From positions 62,001 through 126,000 of the forward strand of contig JAHDXR010000005.1 of the NCBI GenBank assembly GCA_023384105.1: 64,000 bases of DNA, read 5' to 3'. A program made the translations under genes and the position numbers. The notes beneath the pieces are model-generated. The model made no database searches. It was not told where the DNA came from and was given only the letters and a program-made list of their open reading frames with translations. The DNA is from Hyphomonadaceae bacterium. Lineage in GTDB: Bacteria > Pseudomonadota > Alphaproteobacteria > Caulobacterales > Aquidulcibacteraceae. Below are positions 37,600-47,020 of the stretch, one piece after another; the stretch's first letter is position 1, and the number at the start of each line of letters is the position of its first letter.

Positions 37600-39441
37600 T
37601 CAATACCCGCCGGCGCTGCCGTCCTTGCGCATTTCCGTCGCCGCTTCATAGAGGCCGTGTTCGTTGCGCATGATCGCCTGGTAGCCGCCGAAGCTTCCGT
37701 CCGCGGGACGGATGCGGTGGCCGCGACGCTCCAGCTCGGCGCGCACCTCCGGCGGCACGCCGTTCTCCATCGCCACGAAGCCCACGCCGTCCGGTGCATC
37801 GCCGGTCGGTTCGGCGCCGCCATAGAAGCGATAGCGCGCGGCGTCGCCCGCCGCCTGCAGATCGAGCCCGTAGTCGACGAGATTGACGATGATCTGCACG
37901 TGGCCTTGCGGCTGCATGTCGCCGCCCATCACGCCGAACGAAAGCCACGGCTGGCCGTTCTTCAGCGCGAAGGCGGGGATGATGGTCTGGAACGGACGGC
38001 GGCCGGGCGCATAGACATTCGGATGGCCGCTCCGCAGCGAGAACAGTTCGGCGCGATCCTGCAGCATAAAGCCCAGGCCGTCCGGCACGAGCCCCGAGCC
38101 CATGCCGCGATAGTTCGATTGGATCAGCGACACCATCATGCCGTCGCTGTCGGCTGTAGTAAGATACGTGGTGTCGCCATCGATGCGCAGCTCCGCGTGC
38201 GGCGGCGCCGCCATGGCGCGGTCGTTGGAGATCATGGCGCGGCGCTGGGCCGCGTACTCGTCCGTCAGCAGCCGGCGCACGTCGAAATGCGTGAACGCGG
38301 GATCGCCGTAGAATTGCGCACGGTCGGCGAAGGCGAGGCGCGTGGCCTCGATCTGCGTGTGCAGCGAATCCGCGGAAAGGAAGCCCATCTCGCGCAGGTT
38401 GAAGCCTTCGAGGATGCGCAGCGTCTGCAGCGCCACGACGCCCTGGCTGTTCGGCGGCAATTCGCACACCTCGACATCGCGATAGGGCGCGCACGCCGGA
38501 TCGACCCATTCGCCTTGGTGACGTGCGAGATCGTCGTAACGCAGCCAGCCGCCGATGCGGCGCATATAGCTGTCAATCGTGCGCGCGATCGGCCCGCGAT
38601 AATAGGCGTCGCGGCCACCGCGGGCGATCAGCTCAAGCGTGTCGGCGAGATCGGGATTGGCGAAGAGCGAGTGGCCGTCGGGCTGGCGTCCGGTGATGAA
38701 GAAGCGCCGGTCGCGCTCGGGCTCGACATTGGCGAACGGCGTGTGCTCCGGAATGTCGCGCCAATACGTGTTGCGCGCGTTCTCGATCTCTTGCAGCCGG
38801 CCTGCGGCGAACTCCGCCTCCAGCCGCCTGCGGTTGTTCGCCCAATACATCGCGATGGTCTGCGGAATCGGCGCGCCTTCGCGGGCGTAGCGGATCGTCG
38901 GCGCCAGCAAGTCGGCCATCGGCGTGCGGCCGAAGCGCTCGTGCAGCGCGAACCAGCCGTCCACCGTACCGGGCACGCTGACGCTCGCCGCGCCGAAGCT
39001 CGGCACGGCGTTCGGATTGCCGCGCCGGCGCGCCTCGCGGCGCATCTCGGCCAGCGACATGCCGCGCGGCGTCCGGCCCGAGCCGTTATAGCCGTAGAGC
39101 CGCTCGGTGCGCGGGTCCCAGACGATCACGAAAATGTCGCCGCCGACGCCGTTGCCGGTGGGCTCGACCAAGCCGAGCATCGCATTGGCGGCGATCGCCG
39201 CGTCGACGGCGGTGCCGCCGTTGCGCAGCACGTCGATTGCGGTCTGTGTAGCCAGCGGATGCGCCGTCGCCGCCGCGCCGTGCGGGGCGAGCACCGGCGA
39301 GCGCGTGGCGAACGTCTCGCCCGAGACCCGCTCGCCGCGGCCGAAATTCGGGTCGCGCGCCGGCGCCTCCTGCGCGCTCGCGCCGCCGATCAGCGCCAAC
39401 CCCAATATGGCGCCTGCAAACGCCTGCATCCTCTTCCGCAT
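37600..39441 (-). CDS. ggt: Gamma-glutamyltransferase
   Basis: A 613-aa periplasmic enzyme that cleaves glutathione and other gamma-glutamyl compounds. It has a Sec signal (LIGGASAQ). The N-terminal half has HPLATQTAIDVLRNGGTAVDAA and NGVGGDIF. Autoprocessing should occur before Thr424 in GDTTYLTTAD, which then acts as nucleophile; MGGDMQPQGHVQI is the oxyanion glycine pair region. It looks complete. A link to the gab locus 3 kb away is possible since gamma-linked amides are its substrates, but this is a guess. Confidence 0.9.
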   Translation of the reverse strand: MRKRMQAFAGAILGLALIGGASAQEAPARDPNFGRGERVSGETFATRSPVLAPHGAAATAHPLATQTAIDVLRNGGTAVDAAIAANAMLGLVEPTGNGVGGDIFVIVWDPRTERLYGYNGSGRTPRGMSLAEMRREARRRGNPNAVPSFGAASVSVPGTVDGWFALHERFGRTPMADLLAPTIRYAREGAPIPQTIAMYWANNRRRLEAEFAAGRLQEIENARNTYWRDIPEHTPFANVEPERDRRFFITGRQPDGHSLFANPDLADTLELIARGGRDAYYRGPIARTIDSYMRRIGGWLRYDDLARHQGEWVDPACAPYRDVEVCELPPNSQGVVALQTLRILEGFNLREMGFLSADSLHTQIEATRLAFADRAQFYGDPAFTHFDVRRLLTDEYAAQRRAMISNDRAMAAPPHAELRIDGDTTYLTTADSDGMMVSLIQSNYRGMGSGLVPDGLGFMLQDRAELFSLRSGHPNVYAPGRRPFQTIIPAFALKNGQPWLSFGVMGGDMQPQGHVQIIVNLVDYGLDLQAAGDAARYRFYGGAEPTGDAPDGVGFVAMENGVPPEVRAELERRGHRIRPADGSFGGYQAIMRNEHGLYEAATEMRKDGSAGGY

Positions 39442-39547
39442 GGCGGCTCTCCCCTAATCGTCGCCCGCACTCAAACAGGAGCGCCGCGCGCGATCAATGG
39501 CGAAGCAATCTGGCGCCGCAGACGCAAAGCGCGATAATCGTCGCCGC

Positions 39548-40111
39548 ATGACCGAAGCCCCGCCCGAACGCTGCGCCTGGTGCGGCGACGATCCGCTCTA
39601 TGTCGCCTATCACGACGAGGAGTGGGGCGCGCCGCAGCGCGATCCGCGCATGCTGTGGGAGATGCTGATGCTCGAAGGCTTCCAGGCCGGCCTGGCCTGG
39701 ATCACCGTGCTGAGGAAGCGCGAGGGCTTCCGCAAGGCGTTCAGCGGCTTCGAGCCGGCCAAGGTCGCGCGCTTCGGCGACAAGGAGGTCGAGCGGCTGA
39801 TGGCCGATCCGGGCATCATCCGCGCCCGCGCCAAGATCGAAGCGACGATCGCCGGCGCGCGCATCTATTGCGACATGGCCGAACGCGGCGAGGATTTCGC
39901 CGCCTATTGCTGGTCCTTCACCGGCGGACGGCCGCTCAAGGGCGACGGCAAGACCTTTCCAGCCACAACGCCGCTGTCGGAGCGGATTTCGAAGGACCTG
40001 AAAAAGCGCGGCTTCAAGTTCGTGGGGCCGACCATCGTCTATGCCTGGATGCAGGCGGTCGGCATCGTCAACGACCACAGCGCCCACTGCTTCCGGCGGA
40101 CGCAAGTCTAG
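39548..40111 (+). CDS. tag: DNA-3-methyladenine glycosylase I
   Basis: A 187-aa base-excision enzyme that removes 3-methyladenine. It has CAWCGDDPLYVAYHDEEWG, the catalytic Glu of MLMLEGFQAGLAW, and zinc ligands Cys (first residues), His (YHDEEWG) and the final HSAHCFRR. The ATG at 39548 precedes the first zinc Cys by about nine residues; the upstream frame is not supported. Confidence 0.94.
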   Translation: MTEAPPERCAWCGDDPLYVAYHDEEWGAPQRDPRMLWEMLMLEGFQAGLAWITVLRKREGFRKAFSGFEPAKVARFGDKEVERLMADPGIIRARAKIEATIAGARIYCDMAERGEDFAAYCWSFTGGRPLKGDGKTFPATTPLSERISKDLKKRGFKFVGPTIVYAWMQAVGIVNDHSAHCFRRTQV

Positions 40112-40158
40112 TGTAGGCGGTGCGGCATGGCTGTCGTCAACAATCCGCGAGGCGCCCG

Positions 40159-41316
40159 GTGAGCGAGACGCCGCCTCCGCCGCCGGAGCAGGAGCCGTCC
40201 TCGCCGCCCGCGCCCGCAGCGCCAGAACCTCCGCCGCCCGCTGCGGCGACGCCGCCGGCGTCGCGCCTGCTATGGGATTGGCGCGTCATCGCCGGCGTCG
40301 CCGTCGCGGCCGTGATCGCCATCGTCTTTGCCGTTGCCGCCTACCTCAACCAGCGCCCGGGCGCGCCGCTGCTGCCGGCGGAGACGCCCGCGACCGCCGT
40401 TCCCCAGGACGAGGAATGGCCCGGCCTTGCCGAACACGACCGGCTGAACGTGCGCCCGCTGCGCATGCCGCGTCCGAACATGAGCGTGGCGATGCAGACG
40501 GCGTTTCTGTCCGGTTACGCCGACGTCGAGTTCACGGTCGGCGCCGACGGCAAGGCCTCGGATATCCGCGTCGTGCGCGAGAGCGTGGAGGATTTCGGCT
40601 ACGCCCATGAAGCGCGCCGCATGGTCGCCGCGGCGGCCTGGCCGACCGAATGGCGCGGGCGCGCGGCGCCGTATCCCGGCCGTTTCCGCGTGATCTTCCC
40701 GCCCGGCCGCAACGCCGGGCGCGCCATCGCGCCGCTGGCGATCGCGAGCCCGAACCTCACGCCGGAAATTTTGGCGCTTCGCCGCAACGCTGCGGTCACG
40801 CTGCTGATGCGCATTGCGCCTGACGGCGGCGTCGAGAGCGCGCGCATCCTCGACGCCGACGTGCAGAGCGAGGCCGTCAATGCTGAGGCGATGCGCGTGG
40901 CGCTGAGCGCGCGCTACCCCGAGAACCCGGCGGGTTTCGCCTATGAGACCCAGCTCGTGGTCAATTTCGACGTGATCGCCGCGCTTGGCCGCAATGGCGG
41001 CGAGACGCCGGTGGGGCCGGTGGTTGCGCTGTCGGAAGTGCCGTTCGCGCAGCGGCCGACAGCGAGCGACTTTTCGCGCAACTATCCGCGCCGGGCGCTC
41101 AACGCGGGCCTGGACGGCCGCGTCACGCTCTCCTGCGTGGTGCAGCGCAGCCTGCGGCTCGAATGCCGGGTCGCCGAAGAAGATCCGCCGGGCCAGGGCT
41201 TCGGGCAGGCCGCCGTGCGTATCGCCCGCCGTTTCCGCGCCGAGCGCCAATTCCCCGACGGCCGCGCCACCGTGGGCGCTCAGGTCACCGTGCCGATGGC
41301 GTTCAGGGCGGAATAG
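40159..41316 (+). CDS. TonB-like energy transducer family protein
   Basis: A 385-aa protein with a Pro-rich cytoplasmic N-terminus (about 1-45), one membrane segment (about 50-72) and three periplasmic TonB-C-like stretches: [40 protein letters not shown] and YPRRALNAGLDGRVTLSCVVQ. The third is the best match to the TonB C-terminal domain. It is unusual that the Pro-rich part is before, not after, the membrane segment. The start is GTG 40159. No ExbB or ExbD gene is near. It overlaps the gabD end by 37 bases. Confidence 0.7.
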   Translation: MSETPPPPPEQEPSSPPAPAAPEPPPPAAATPPASRLLWDWRVIAGVAVAAVIAIVFAVAAYLNQRPGAPLLPAETPATAVPQDEEWPGLAEHDRLNVRPLRMPRPNMSVAMQTAFLSGYADVEFTVGADGKASDIRVVRESVEDFGYAHEARRMVAAAAWPTEWRGRAAPYPGRFRVIFPPGRNAGRAIAPLAIASPNLTPEILALRRNAAVTLLMRIAPDGGVESARILDADVQSEAVNAEAMRVALSARYPENPAGFAYETQLVVNFDVIAALGRNGGETPVGPVVALSEVPFAQRPTASDFSRNYPRRALNAGLDGRVTLSCVVQRSLRLECRVAEEDPPGQGFGQAAVRIARRFRAERQFPDGRATVGAQVTVPMAFRAE

Positions 41317-42812
41317 GCGCGCAACGGAACCTCGTCGAGCGCGGCGCAGACCGTGCGCAGCTCCTGGAATTCCGCCAGCCCGTAGCGCGAGCCTTCGCGG
41401 CCGATGCCCGATTCCTTGCAGCCGCCGAAGGGGGCGACTTCGGTCGAGATGAGGCCGGTGTTGAGGCCGACCATGCCGTACTCGAGCGCCTCCGAAATGC
41501 GATGCGCGCGGCTGAAGTCGCGCGAGAAGACGTAGGAGGCGAGGCCGGCGCGCGAGGCGTTGGCGAGGGCGACGGCTTCCGCATCGTCGCTGACGCGCAC
41601 GAGGCCGGCGACGGGGCCGAATGTCTCTTCGCGGCAGAGCAGGGCGTTGGCGTCGACGTCGACGAGAACGCTCGGCTGGTAGAACGGGGCGCCGGCCGCG
41701 TGGGCGGCGGCGCCGGTCAGCGCGCGTGCGCCACGCTGAAGCGCGTCGGCGACGTGCGCTTCGACTTTCGCGAGGGCGCGGCGGTCGATGAGCGGGCCTT
41801 GGTCCGTTTCGGCGGCGAGCCCGTCGCCGACGCGCAGGGCGTGCGCGCGTTCGGCAAGGCCCTCCGCGAAAGCGTCGTACGCCGCCTCGTGCACGAGAAA
41901 GCGATTGGCGCAGACGCAAGTCTGGCCGGTGTTGCGGAACTTGGAGGCGATGGCGCCGGCGACGGCGGCTTCAATGTCGGCGTCGGCGCAGACGATGAAC
42001 GGCGCGTTGCCGCCGAGTTCGAGCGAAACCCGCTTCACCGTATCCATGCAGCGCGCGGCGAGCATCTTGCCGACGGCGGTCGAGCCGGTGAAGGTGAACT
42101 TGGCGATGCGCGGGTCGGAGACGAAAACCTCCCCGATCGCCTGCGGCGCGCCGGTCACGACGTTGAAGACGCCTGCCGGTACGCCGGCCTCGGCGCTCAG
42201 CGCCGCAAGCGCCAGCGCGCTGAACGGCGTAAGTTCCGAAGGCTTCAGCACGACGGTGCAGCCCGCCGCGAGCGCGGGCGCGACCTTGCGCGTAATCATC
42301 GCCGCTGGGAAATTCCACGGCGTGATGGCGGCGACCACGCCGACAGGGCGGCGGTCCACCCAGATGCGGGCGTCGCGGGCATGGCCGGGAATGATGTCGC
42401 CATAGCCGCGCTTCGCCTCTTCCGCGAACCATTCGATGAAGGCGCCGGCGTAGGCGATTTCGGCGCGCGCTTCGGCGAGCGGCTTGCCCTGCTCGGTCGT
42501 CATCAGCCGCGCCAGATCCTCCTTATGCGCGAGCATCAGCTCGAACCAGCGCCGGAGGATCGCCGCGCGCTCCTTGGCCGAATGGGCGCGCCAGCCGGGC
42601 AGCGCCGCTTCCGCCGCCGCAACCGCGTGCGCCGCCTCCGCGCCGCCGAGATCGGGCGTGCTGGCGATCTCGCCGCCGGTCGCCGGATTGCGGACGCCGA
42701 TGCGGCGCTCGCCGTCGATCCAGGCGCCGTCGATATAGGCGCGCGTGATCAGCAGATCGGGACGCGACAGCGCAAGGCGCGCGCGCTCATGCGATGCGCC
42801 GGCGTTCGCCAC
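41280..42812 (-). CDS. gabD: Succinate-semialdehyde dehydrogenase
   Basis: An NAD(P)-dependent aldehyde dehydrogenase (510 aa) that oxidises succinate semialdehyde to succinate. ITPWNFPAAMITRKVAPALAAG and FTGSTAVGKML bind the cofactor, the Glu of SLELGGNAPF is the base, and the Cys in NTGQTCVCANR is the nucleophile (the Cys-x-Cys pair can form a redox switch). It follows gabT by 2 bases on the same strand, confirming a GABA pathway. The start is GTG 42812. Confidence 0.92.
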   Translation of the reverse strand: MANAGASHERARLALSRPDLLITRAYIDGAWIDGERRIGVRNPATGGEIASTPDLGGAEAAHAVAAAEAALPGWRAHSAKERAAILRRWFELMLAHKEDLARLMTTEQGKPLAEARAEIAYAGAFIEWFAEEAKRGYGDIIPGHARDARIWVDRRPVGVVAAITPWNFPAAMITRKVAPALAAGCTVVLKPSELTPFSALALAALSAEAGVPAGVFNVVTGAPQAIGEVFVSDPRIAKFTFTGSTAVGKMLAARCMDTVKRVSLELGGNAPFIVCADADIEAAVAGAIASKFRNTGQTCVCANRFLVHEAAYDAFAEGLAERAHALRVGDGLAAETDQGPLIDRRALAKVEAHVADALQRGARALTGAAAHAAGAPFYQPSVLVDVDANALLCREETFGPVAGLVRVSDDAEAVALANASRAGLASYVFSRDFSRAHRISEALEYGMVGLNTGLISTEVAPFGGCKESGIGREGSRYGLAEFQELRTVCAALDEVPLRAYSALNAIGTVT

Positions 42813-42814
42813 GT

Positions 42815-44092
42815 TCAGAGCGCCAGCGCCATTTCGAGGCGCGCGAGGCCTTCGTCGAAGAGATCGTCCTCGATGGTCAGCGGATAGAGCAGGCGGATGG
42901 TTTCGCCGGAGACGCCGCAGGACAGAAGGATCAAGCCGTTCTCCAGCGCCCGCGCCGTCGCGCGCTTGGCTGCGGCGCCGTCCGGCGCATCGCCCCCGCG
43001 CTCGGCGACGAGGTCGAACGCAATCATGGAGCCGAGGCCGCGGATGTCGGCGATCGGCGCGATGTCGTTGCGCCTGCGCAGGGTTTCGAGCCGCGCCTTG
43101 GCGCGGGCGCCCAGCGCGTCGGCGCGGGCGCAGAGGTTTTCCTTCTCGATCACGTCGAGCACGGCCAGCGCCGCGGCGCAGCCGACCGGCGAGCCGCCAT
43201 AGGTGCCGCCGAGGCCGCCGGGATCGACACGGTCCATGATGTCCGTGCGACCGACGATTCCGGAGAGTGGAAACCCACCCGCGAGCGACTTGGCCATGGT
43301 GATCAGGTCGGCGCGGACGTCATAGTGCTCCATCGCGAAGAGCTTTCCCGTCCGCGCGAAGCCCGTCTGCACTTCGTCGGCGATGAGCAGGATGCCGTTG
43401 GCGTCGCAGATGTTGCGCAGCGCCCGCATCAGCTCGGGAGGCGCCTGGTGGAAGCCGCCTTCGCCCTGCACCGGCTCAAGCACGATAGCCGCGACGCGGT
43501 CGGGGCCGACATCGGCGCGCAGAATGTGATTGAGCACCAGCAGCGACGTCTCGACGTCGACGCCGTAGCGCGCCACCGGAAAAGGCGCGTGGAAGACATC
43601 GGCCGGCGAGGGGCCGAACTGGTTCTTGTAGGGCGCAACCTTGCCGGTCATCGCCATGGTCAGCGCGGTGCGGCCGTGGAAGGCGCCGCTGAAGGCGATC
43701 ACCGCGGAGCGCCCGGTGGCGGCGCGCGCAATCTTCACCGCGTTCTCGACCGCCTCGGCGCCGGTGGTGAACAAGATGGTTCGCGCATCGCCCTCGATCG
43801 GCGCGCGGGCGTTCAGTTTTTCGGCCAGCTCGACATATTGCTCGTAAGCGCAGACCTGGAACGCCGTGTGCGTGAACAGATCGAGCTGCGCACGCGCCGC
43901 TTCCATCACCTTGGGATGACGGTGGCCGGTGTTCAGCACGGCGATGCCGCCGGCGAAATCGATGTATTCGCGGCCTTCGGCGTCCCAGAGGCGCGCGTTC
44001 TCGGCGCGCGCGGCGAACACCGGCGTCGCGGTGGAGACCCCGCGCGGCACGGCCTTCGTGCGGCGGGCGAGAAGATCGGCATTGGTGGTCAT
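42815..44092 (-). CDS. gabT: 4-aminobutyrate aminotransferase
   Basis: A PLP enzyme (425 aa) that moves the amino group of GABA to 2-oxoglutarate. It shows the family N-terminus RRTKAVPRGVSTATPVF, TTGAEAVENAVKIAR, the Asp of IADEVQTGFARTG, and the PLP lysine in TMAKSLAGGFPLS. Length equals that of E. coli GabT. It may act on other omega-amino acids. First gene of the gabT-gabD unit, divergent from the regulator with 79 bases between. Confidence 0.93.
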   Translation of the reverse strand: MTTNADLLARRTKAVPRGVSTATPVFAARAENARLWDAEGREYIDFAGGIAVLNTGHRHPKVMEAARAQLDLFTHTAFQVCAYEQYVELAEKLNARAPIEGDARTILFTTGAEAVENAVKIARAATGRSAVIAFSGAFHGRTALTMAMTGKVAPYKNQFGPSPADVFHAPFPVARYGVDVETSLLVLNHILRADVGPDRVAAIVLEPVQGEGGFHQAPPELMRALRNICDANGILLIADEVQTGFARTGKLFAMEHYDVRADLITMAKSLAGGFPLSGIVGRTDIMDRVDPGGLGGTYGGSPVGCAAALAVLDVIEKENLCARADALGARAKARLETLRRRNDIAPIADIRGLGSMIAFDLVAERGGDAPDGAAAKRATARALENGLILLSCGVSGETIRLLYPLTIEDDLFDEGLARLEMALAL

Positions 44093-44132
44093 GAATGTGC
44101 TCCGCGCTTTACTGACGCGCCTGGACAGTATG

Positions 44133-44167
44133 GAATAGTGCCAGTGAGGCATCTCGAATAGGGCCAG
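44133..44167. promoter_or_regulatory. Direct-repeat operator for the GabR-like regulator
   Basis: GAATAGTGCCAG (44133-44144) and GAATAGGGCCAG (44156-44167) differ in one base and are 23 bases apart, about two helical turns on the same face. A weak inverted copy CTGGACAGTAT is at 44121-44131. Direct repeats are the usual target of MocR/GabR dimers. The site covers the space between gabT and the regulator. Confidence 0.6.
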
Positions 44168-44171
44168 ATGG

Positions 44172-46016
44172 ATGCGCGACGGGCTGACTTTCGTCTTGGA
44201 CGAGGAAAACGGGCTCTCGCTTCAGCAGCAGATCCGCGAACACCTGATCCGCGCCGTCGCCAGCGGCACGCTCAAGCCGGGCAGCCGCGCGCCGTCGTCG
44301 CGCACCCTGGCCAAGCGGATCGGCGTCGCGCGGAATACGGTCATCCTCGCCTACCAGCAGCTCGTCGCCGACGGCTATCTGACCGGCAAGGAGCGCAGCG
44401 GGCTTTATGTCTGCGAGGACCTGGCCGAGGTCGCCTCGCGCCATCTGCGCAAGGCGGACGAAAGCGAGCCGCGCTCGGCCGCGACCTGGCGCGCGCAGAT
44501 GAAGCGGCGCAGCCGCGTTGACTGGTCGCGCCGGATTCCGCCGGACTGGTCGCTCTATCCCTATCCCTTTCTCGAAGGCTGTCTTGATGCCGAGCTGTCG
44601 TCCGTCGCCGAATGGCGCGATGCGACGCGGGCGGCGCTCGGCGCGCGCGAGTTCGGGAAATGGTCGATGAATTTCTCGGAAAGCGACGACGAGAAGCTGG
44701 TCGAGGAAATCCGCACCAAGATTCTTCCGCGCCGCGGCGTGCAGGCCGCGGCCGACGAGATCCTGATCACGGAGGGCTGGAAGCAGGCGCTCGATCTCGT
44801 CACGCAGCTCTTCGTCGACAGCGGTTCGCGGGTGGCGATCGAGGATCCCGGCCTGCCGGAGTTGCGCGAACTGCTGCGGCTTCAGGGCGCCGACACGTGG
44901 CCGCAGCCGATCGATGGCGAAGGCATTGTTGTCGATAACGCGCTGAACGGACGCTCGGTCGTTTTTGTGACACCGACGCGCCAGGCGCCGACGGGCACGC
45001 ACATGTCGCGCGCGCGCCGCAAGGCGCTGCTGCGGAAAGTGGAGGCGGAAGACGCACTCGTCGTCGAAATCGACTTCGTCACCAGCGGATTTGGCGAAAA
45101 GCGGCTGCCGGCGCTCAAAGCTGCCGACGCGCATGAGCGCGTGGTCTATATCTCCGATCTCTGCGAGGTGTTCGGCCCAGGTTTGAGGCTGGGCTTTGTC
45201 GTCGCGCCCGCAGCGGTGGTGCGCGAGATGCGCAAAGTGCGCAGCCTGCTTGCGGGACCTGCGCCGCGCGCCGCGCAGCGGATCGGCGCGCTGCTGATGG
45301 CGCTCGGGCACTATGACGCCGCATCAAACCGCGTGCGCCGGGCCATCGGCGGGCGGCTGACGGCGCTGCGCGACGCGCTCAACTATCACCTGCCGCACCT
45401 CGTGCTGATCGATCCGCAGCTCTCCGGCGCCTCGATCTGGGTGACGGGGCCGCCGGGGCTCGACGCCCGTTTGCTCGCCAGCGAGGCGGCGGCGCGCGGC
45501 CTGTTGATCGAGCCCGCGACGCGCTTCTACGCGCGCGAGGGCGAAGGGGTCTCGGCGTTTCGCATGGGCGTGTCGGGCGTGCCGGTCGAGCGCATACGGC
45601 CCGGCGTCGCCGTGCTGGCGCAGGTGATGCGCGACTTGGGCGACCCGGCGCTCGACCGTCTGGACGCGAAGCGGCCGTCCTGGCTCTCGGGCGCCGAGAT
45701 CGAGGCGCTGATGTGCGGCGCCACGCTGCTCTGCCGCACCGTGTACGGCGATCCGTATTCGGTCGAAGTCCGTCCGGACGGCAAGCTGATCGGCAAGGCG
45801 GGCTATGCGCACGAGGACTGCGACGAGGGCGAGTGGTGGGTGGAGGACGACCGCTGGTGCCGCCGCTGGAACGTCTGGTCCTATGGCGAAACGGCGCGTT
45901 ATTTCACGGTGGTCGAGGGCGACCAGATCAAGTGGTACAAGGACGACCTGGTGCTGTTTAACCGCGGCGTTCTGGTCCCCGCGGCGCCGGATCTGGCCGA
46001 GGCGTCGGCGGCCTGA
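44172..46016 (+). CDS. MocR/GabR-like regulator lacking the PLP lysine
   Basis: A 614-aa regulator. Residues about 8-75 form a GntR-type winged helix (LQQQIREHLIRAVASGTLKP, TLAKRIGVARNTVILAYQQL). About 120-490 is an aminotransferase fold I-like domain, but the position of the PLP lysine (SKxxAPGLRLG in GabR) reads LCEVFGPGLRLG with Glu332, and the HQxPTG motif is RQAPTG. PLP can hardly bind as an aldimine. Residues about 510-600 are an extra domain (CRTVYGDPYSVEVRPDGK and WCRRWNVWSYGE) that recalls DUF995-type ligand domains. It probably controls gabTD and its own downstream genes. ATG 44168 is out of frame; 44172 fits. Confidence 0.85.
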   Translation: MRDGLTFVLDEENGLSLQQQIREHLIRAVASGTLKPGSRAPSSRTLAKRIGVARNTVILAYQQLVADGYLTGKERSGLYVCEDLAEVASRHLRKADESEPRSAATWRAQMKRRSRVDWSRRIPPDWSLYPYPFLEGCLDAELSSVAEWRDATRAALGAREFGKWSMNFSESDDEKLVEEIRTKILPRRGVQAAADEILITEGWKQALDLVTQLFVDSGSRVAIEDPGLPELRELLRLQGADTWPQPIDGEGIVVDNALNGRSVVFVTPTRQAPTGTHMSRARRKALLRKVEAEDALVVEIDFVTSGFGEKRLPALKAADAHERVVYISDLCEVFGPGLRLGFVVAPAAVVREMRKVRSLLAGPAPRAAQRIGALLMALGHYDAASNRVRRAIGGRLTALRDALNYHLPHLVLIDPQLSGASIWVTGPPGLDARLLASEAAARGLLIEPATRFYAREGEGVSAFRMGVSGVPVERIRPGVAVLAQVMRDLGDPALDRLDAKRPSWLSGAEIEALMCGATLLCRTVYGDPYSVEVRPDGKLIGKAGYAHEDCDEGEWWVEDDRWCRRWNVWSYGETARYFTVVEGDQIKWYKDDLVLFNRGVLVPAAPDLAEASAA

Positions 46017-46097
46017 GCCTGGCGCCAGCAATCGGCGGCAGCTGGACCTATGCCGGGTGCAGGGGCGTTCCTAGCGTGCGAGCCTTGAGAGGCTCGC

Positions 46098-46988
46098 GTG
46101 ACCACATTCGCCATCGCAGCGCTGCAACTGGCGCTCGACCAGAAGGACAATTGCGCTGAGATCGCCGACGAAGTGCGGCGGTTGAAGCGGCGCTTTCCGT
46201 GGGTGCGGATGGCGCTGGTCGGCGAACTCGCCGCCTATGGCGCGAATATCGATCTCGCGCAGCCTTTGCCGGGGCCGGCGGAGGCTTTCTTTTGCGCGCT
46301 GGCGCGCGAGACCGGGCTGTGGCTGTTGCCCGGTTCGCTCTACGAGCGGCGCGGCGATGCGGTGTTCAACACGACGCCGGTGATCGATCCCGCGGGCGAC
46401 GTCGTCGCCCGCTACAGCAAGATGTATCCGTTCGCGCCCTACGAGCGCGGCGTGACGCCGGGCGCGGAGTGCGTGGCGTTCGACGTGCCGGGCGCGGGCC
46501 GTTTCGGCGTGTCGATCTGCTACGATATGTGGTTCGGCGAAACCACGCGCACGCTCGCGTGGATGGGCGCCGAGGTCGTGCTGCATCCGAGCATGACCAA
46601 CACGATCGATCGCGACGTCGAGGTGTGCATGGCGCGCGCGGGCGCGGCGGCGAACCAGTGCTATTTCTTCGACGTCAACGTCGCGGGCGCGCTCGGGAAC
46701 GGGCGCTCGCTGATCGCAGGGCCCGGCGGCGAAGTGATCCATCAGGCCGGCGAAGGTCGCGAAATCATGCCGGTCGAAGTCGATTTCGCCTATGTGCGGC
46801 GCGTGCGCGAACGCGGCTGGCACGGACTCGGCCAGCCGCTGAAGAGCTTCCGCGACGGCGCGCGCGCCTTCGCGCCGTACCAGGCCTCCAACCGGTCGGA
46901 GTCGCTCGACGCGTTCGGGCCGCTGCTCAAGCCCGGCGAGACGCCCGACTTGCCCGGCAAGGTCGAGCAGCTGCGCAAGAAGACATAA
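46098..46988 (+). CDS. Nitrilase-superfamily carbon-nitrogen hydrolase
   Basis: A 296-aa amidohydrolase with the Glu-Lys-Cys triad: Glu in LVGELAAYG, Lys in ARYSKMYPF and Cys in VSICYDMWF. No signal peptide, so cytoplasmic. The class hydrolyses amides or carbamoyl groups; the closest branch cannot be told. The start is GTG 46098, 81 bases after the regulator. Its place between a GABA-type regulator and a TonB receptor suggests that it releases an amine or omega-amino acid from an imported amide. Confidence 0.88.
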   Translation: MTTFAIAALQLALDQKDNCAEIADEVRRLKRRFPWVRMALVGELAAYGANIDLAQPLPGPAEAFFCALARETGLWLLPGSLYERRGDAVFNTTPVIDPAGDVVARYSKMYPFAPYERGVTPGAECVAFDVPGAGRFGVSICYDMWFGETTRTLAWMGAEVVLHPSMTNTIDRDVEVCMARAGAAANQCYFFDVNVAGALGNGRSLIAGPGGEVIHQAGEGREIMPVEVDFAYVRRVRERGWHGLGQPLKSFRDGARAFAPYQASNRSESLDAFGPLLKPGETPDLPGKVEQLRKKT

Positions 46989-47020
46989 CGGCAATAAGCG
47001 TTTTTTGAGATAGCGGGGGA

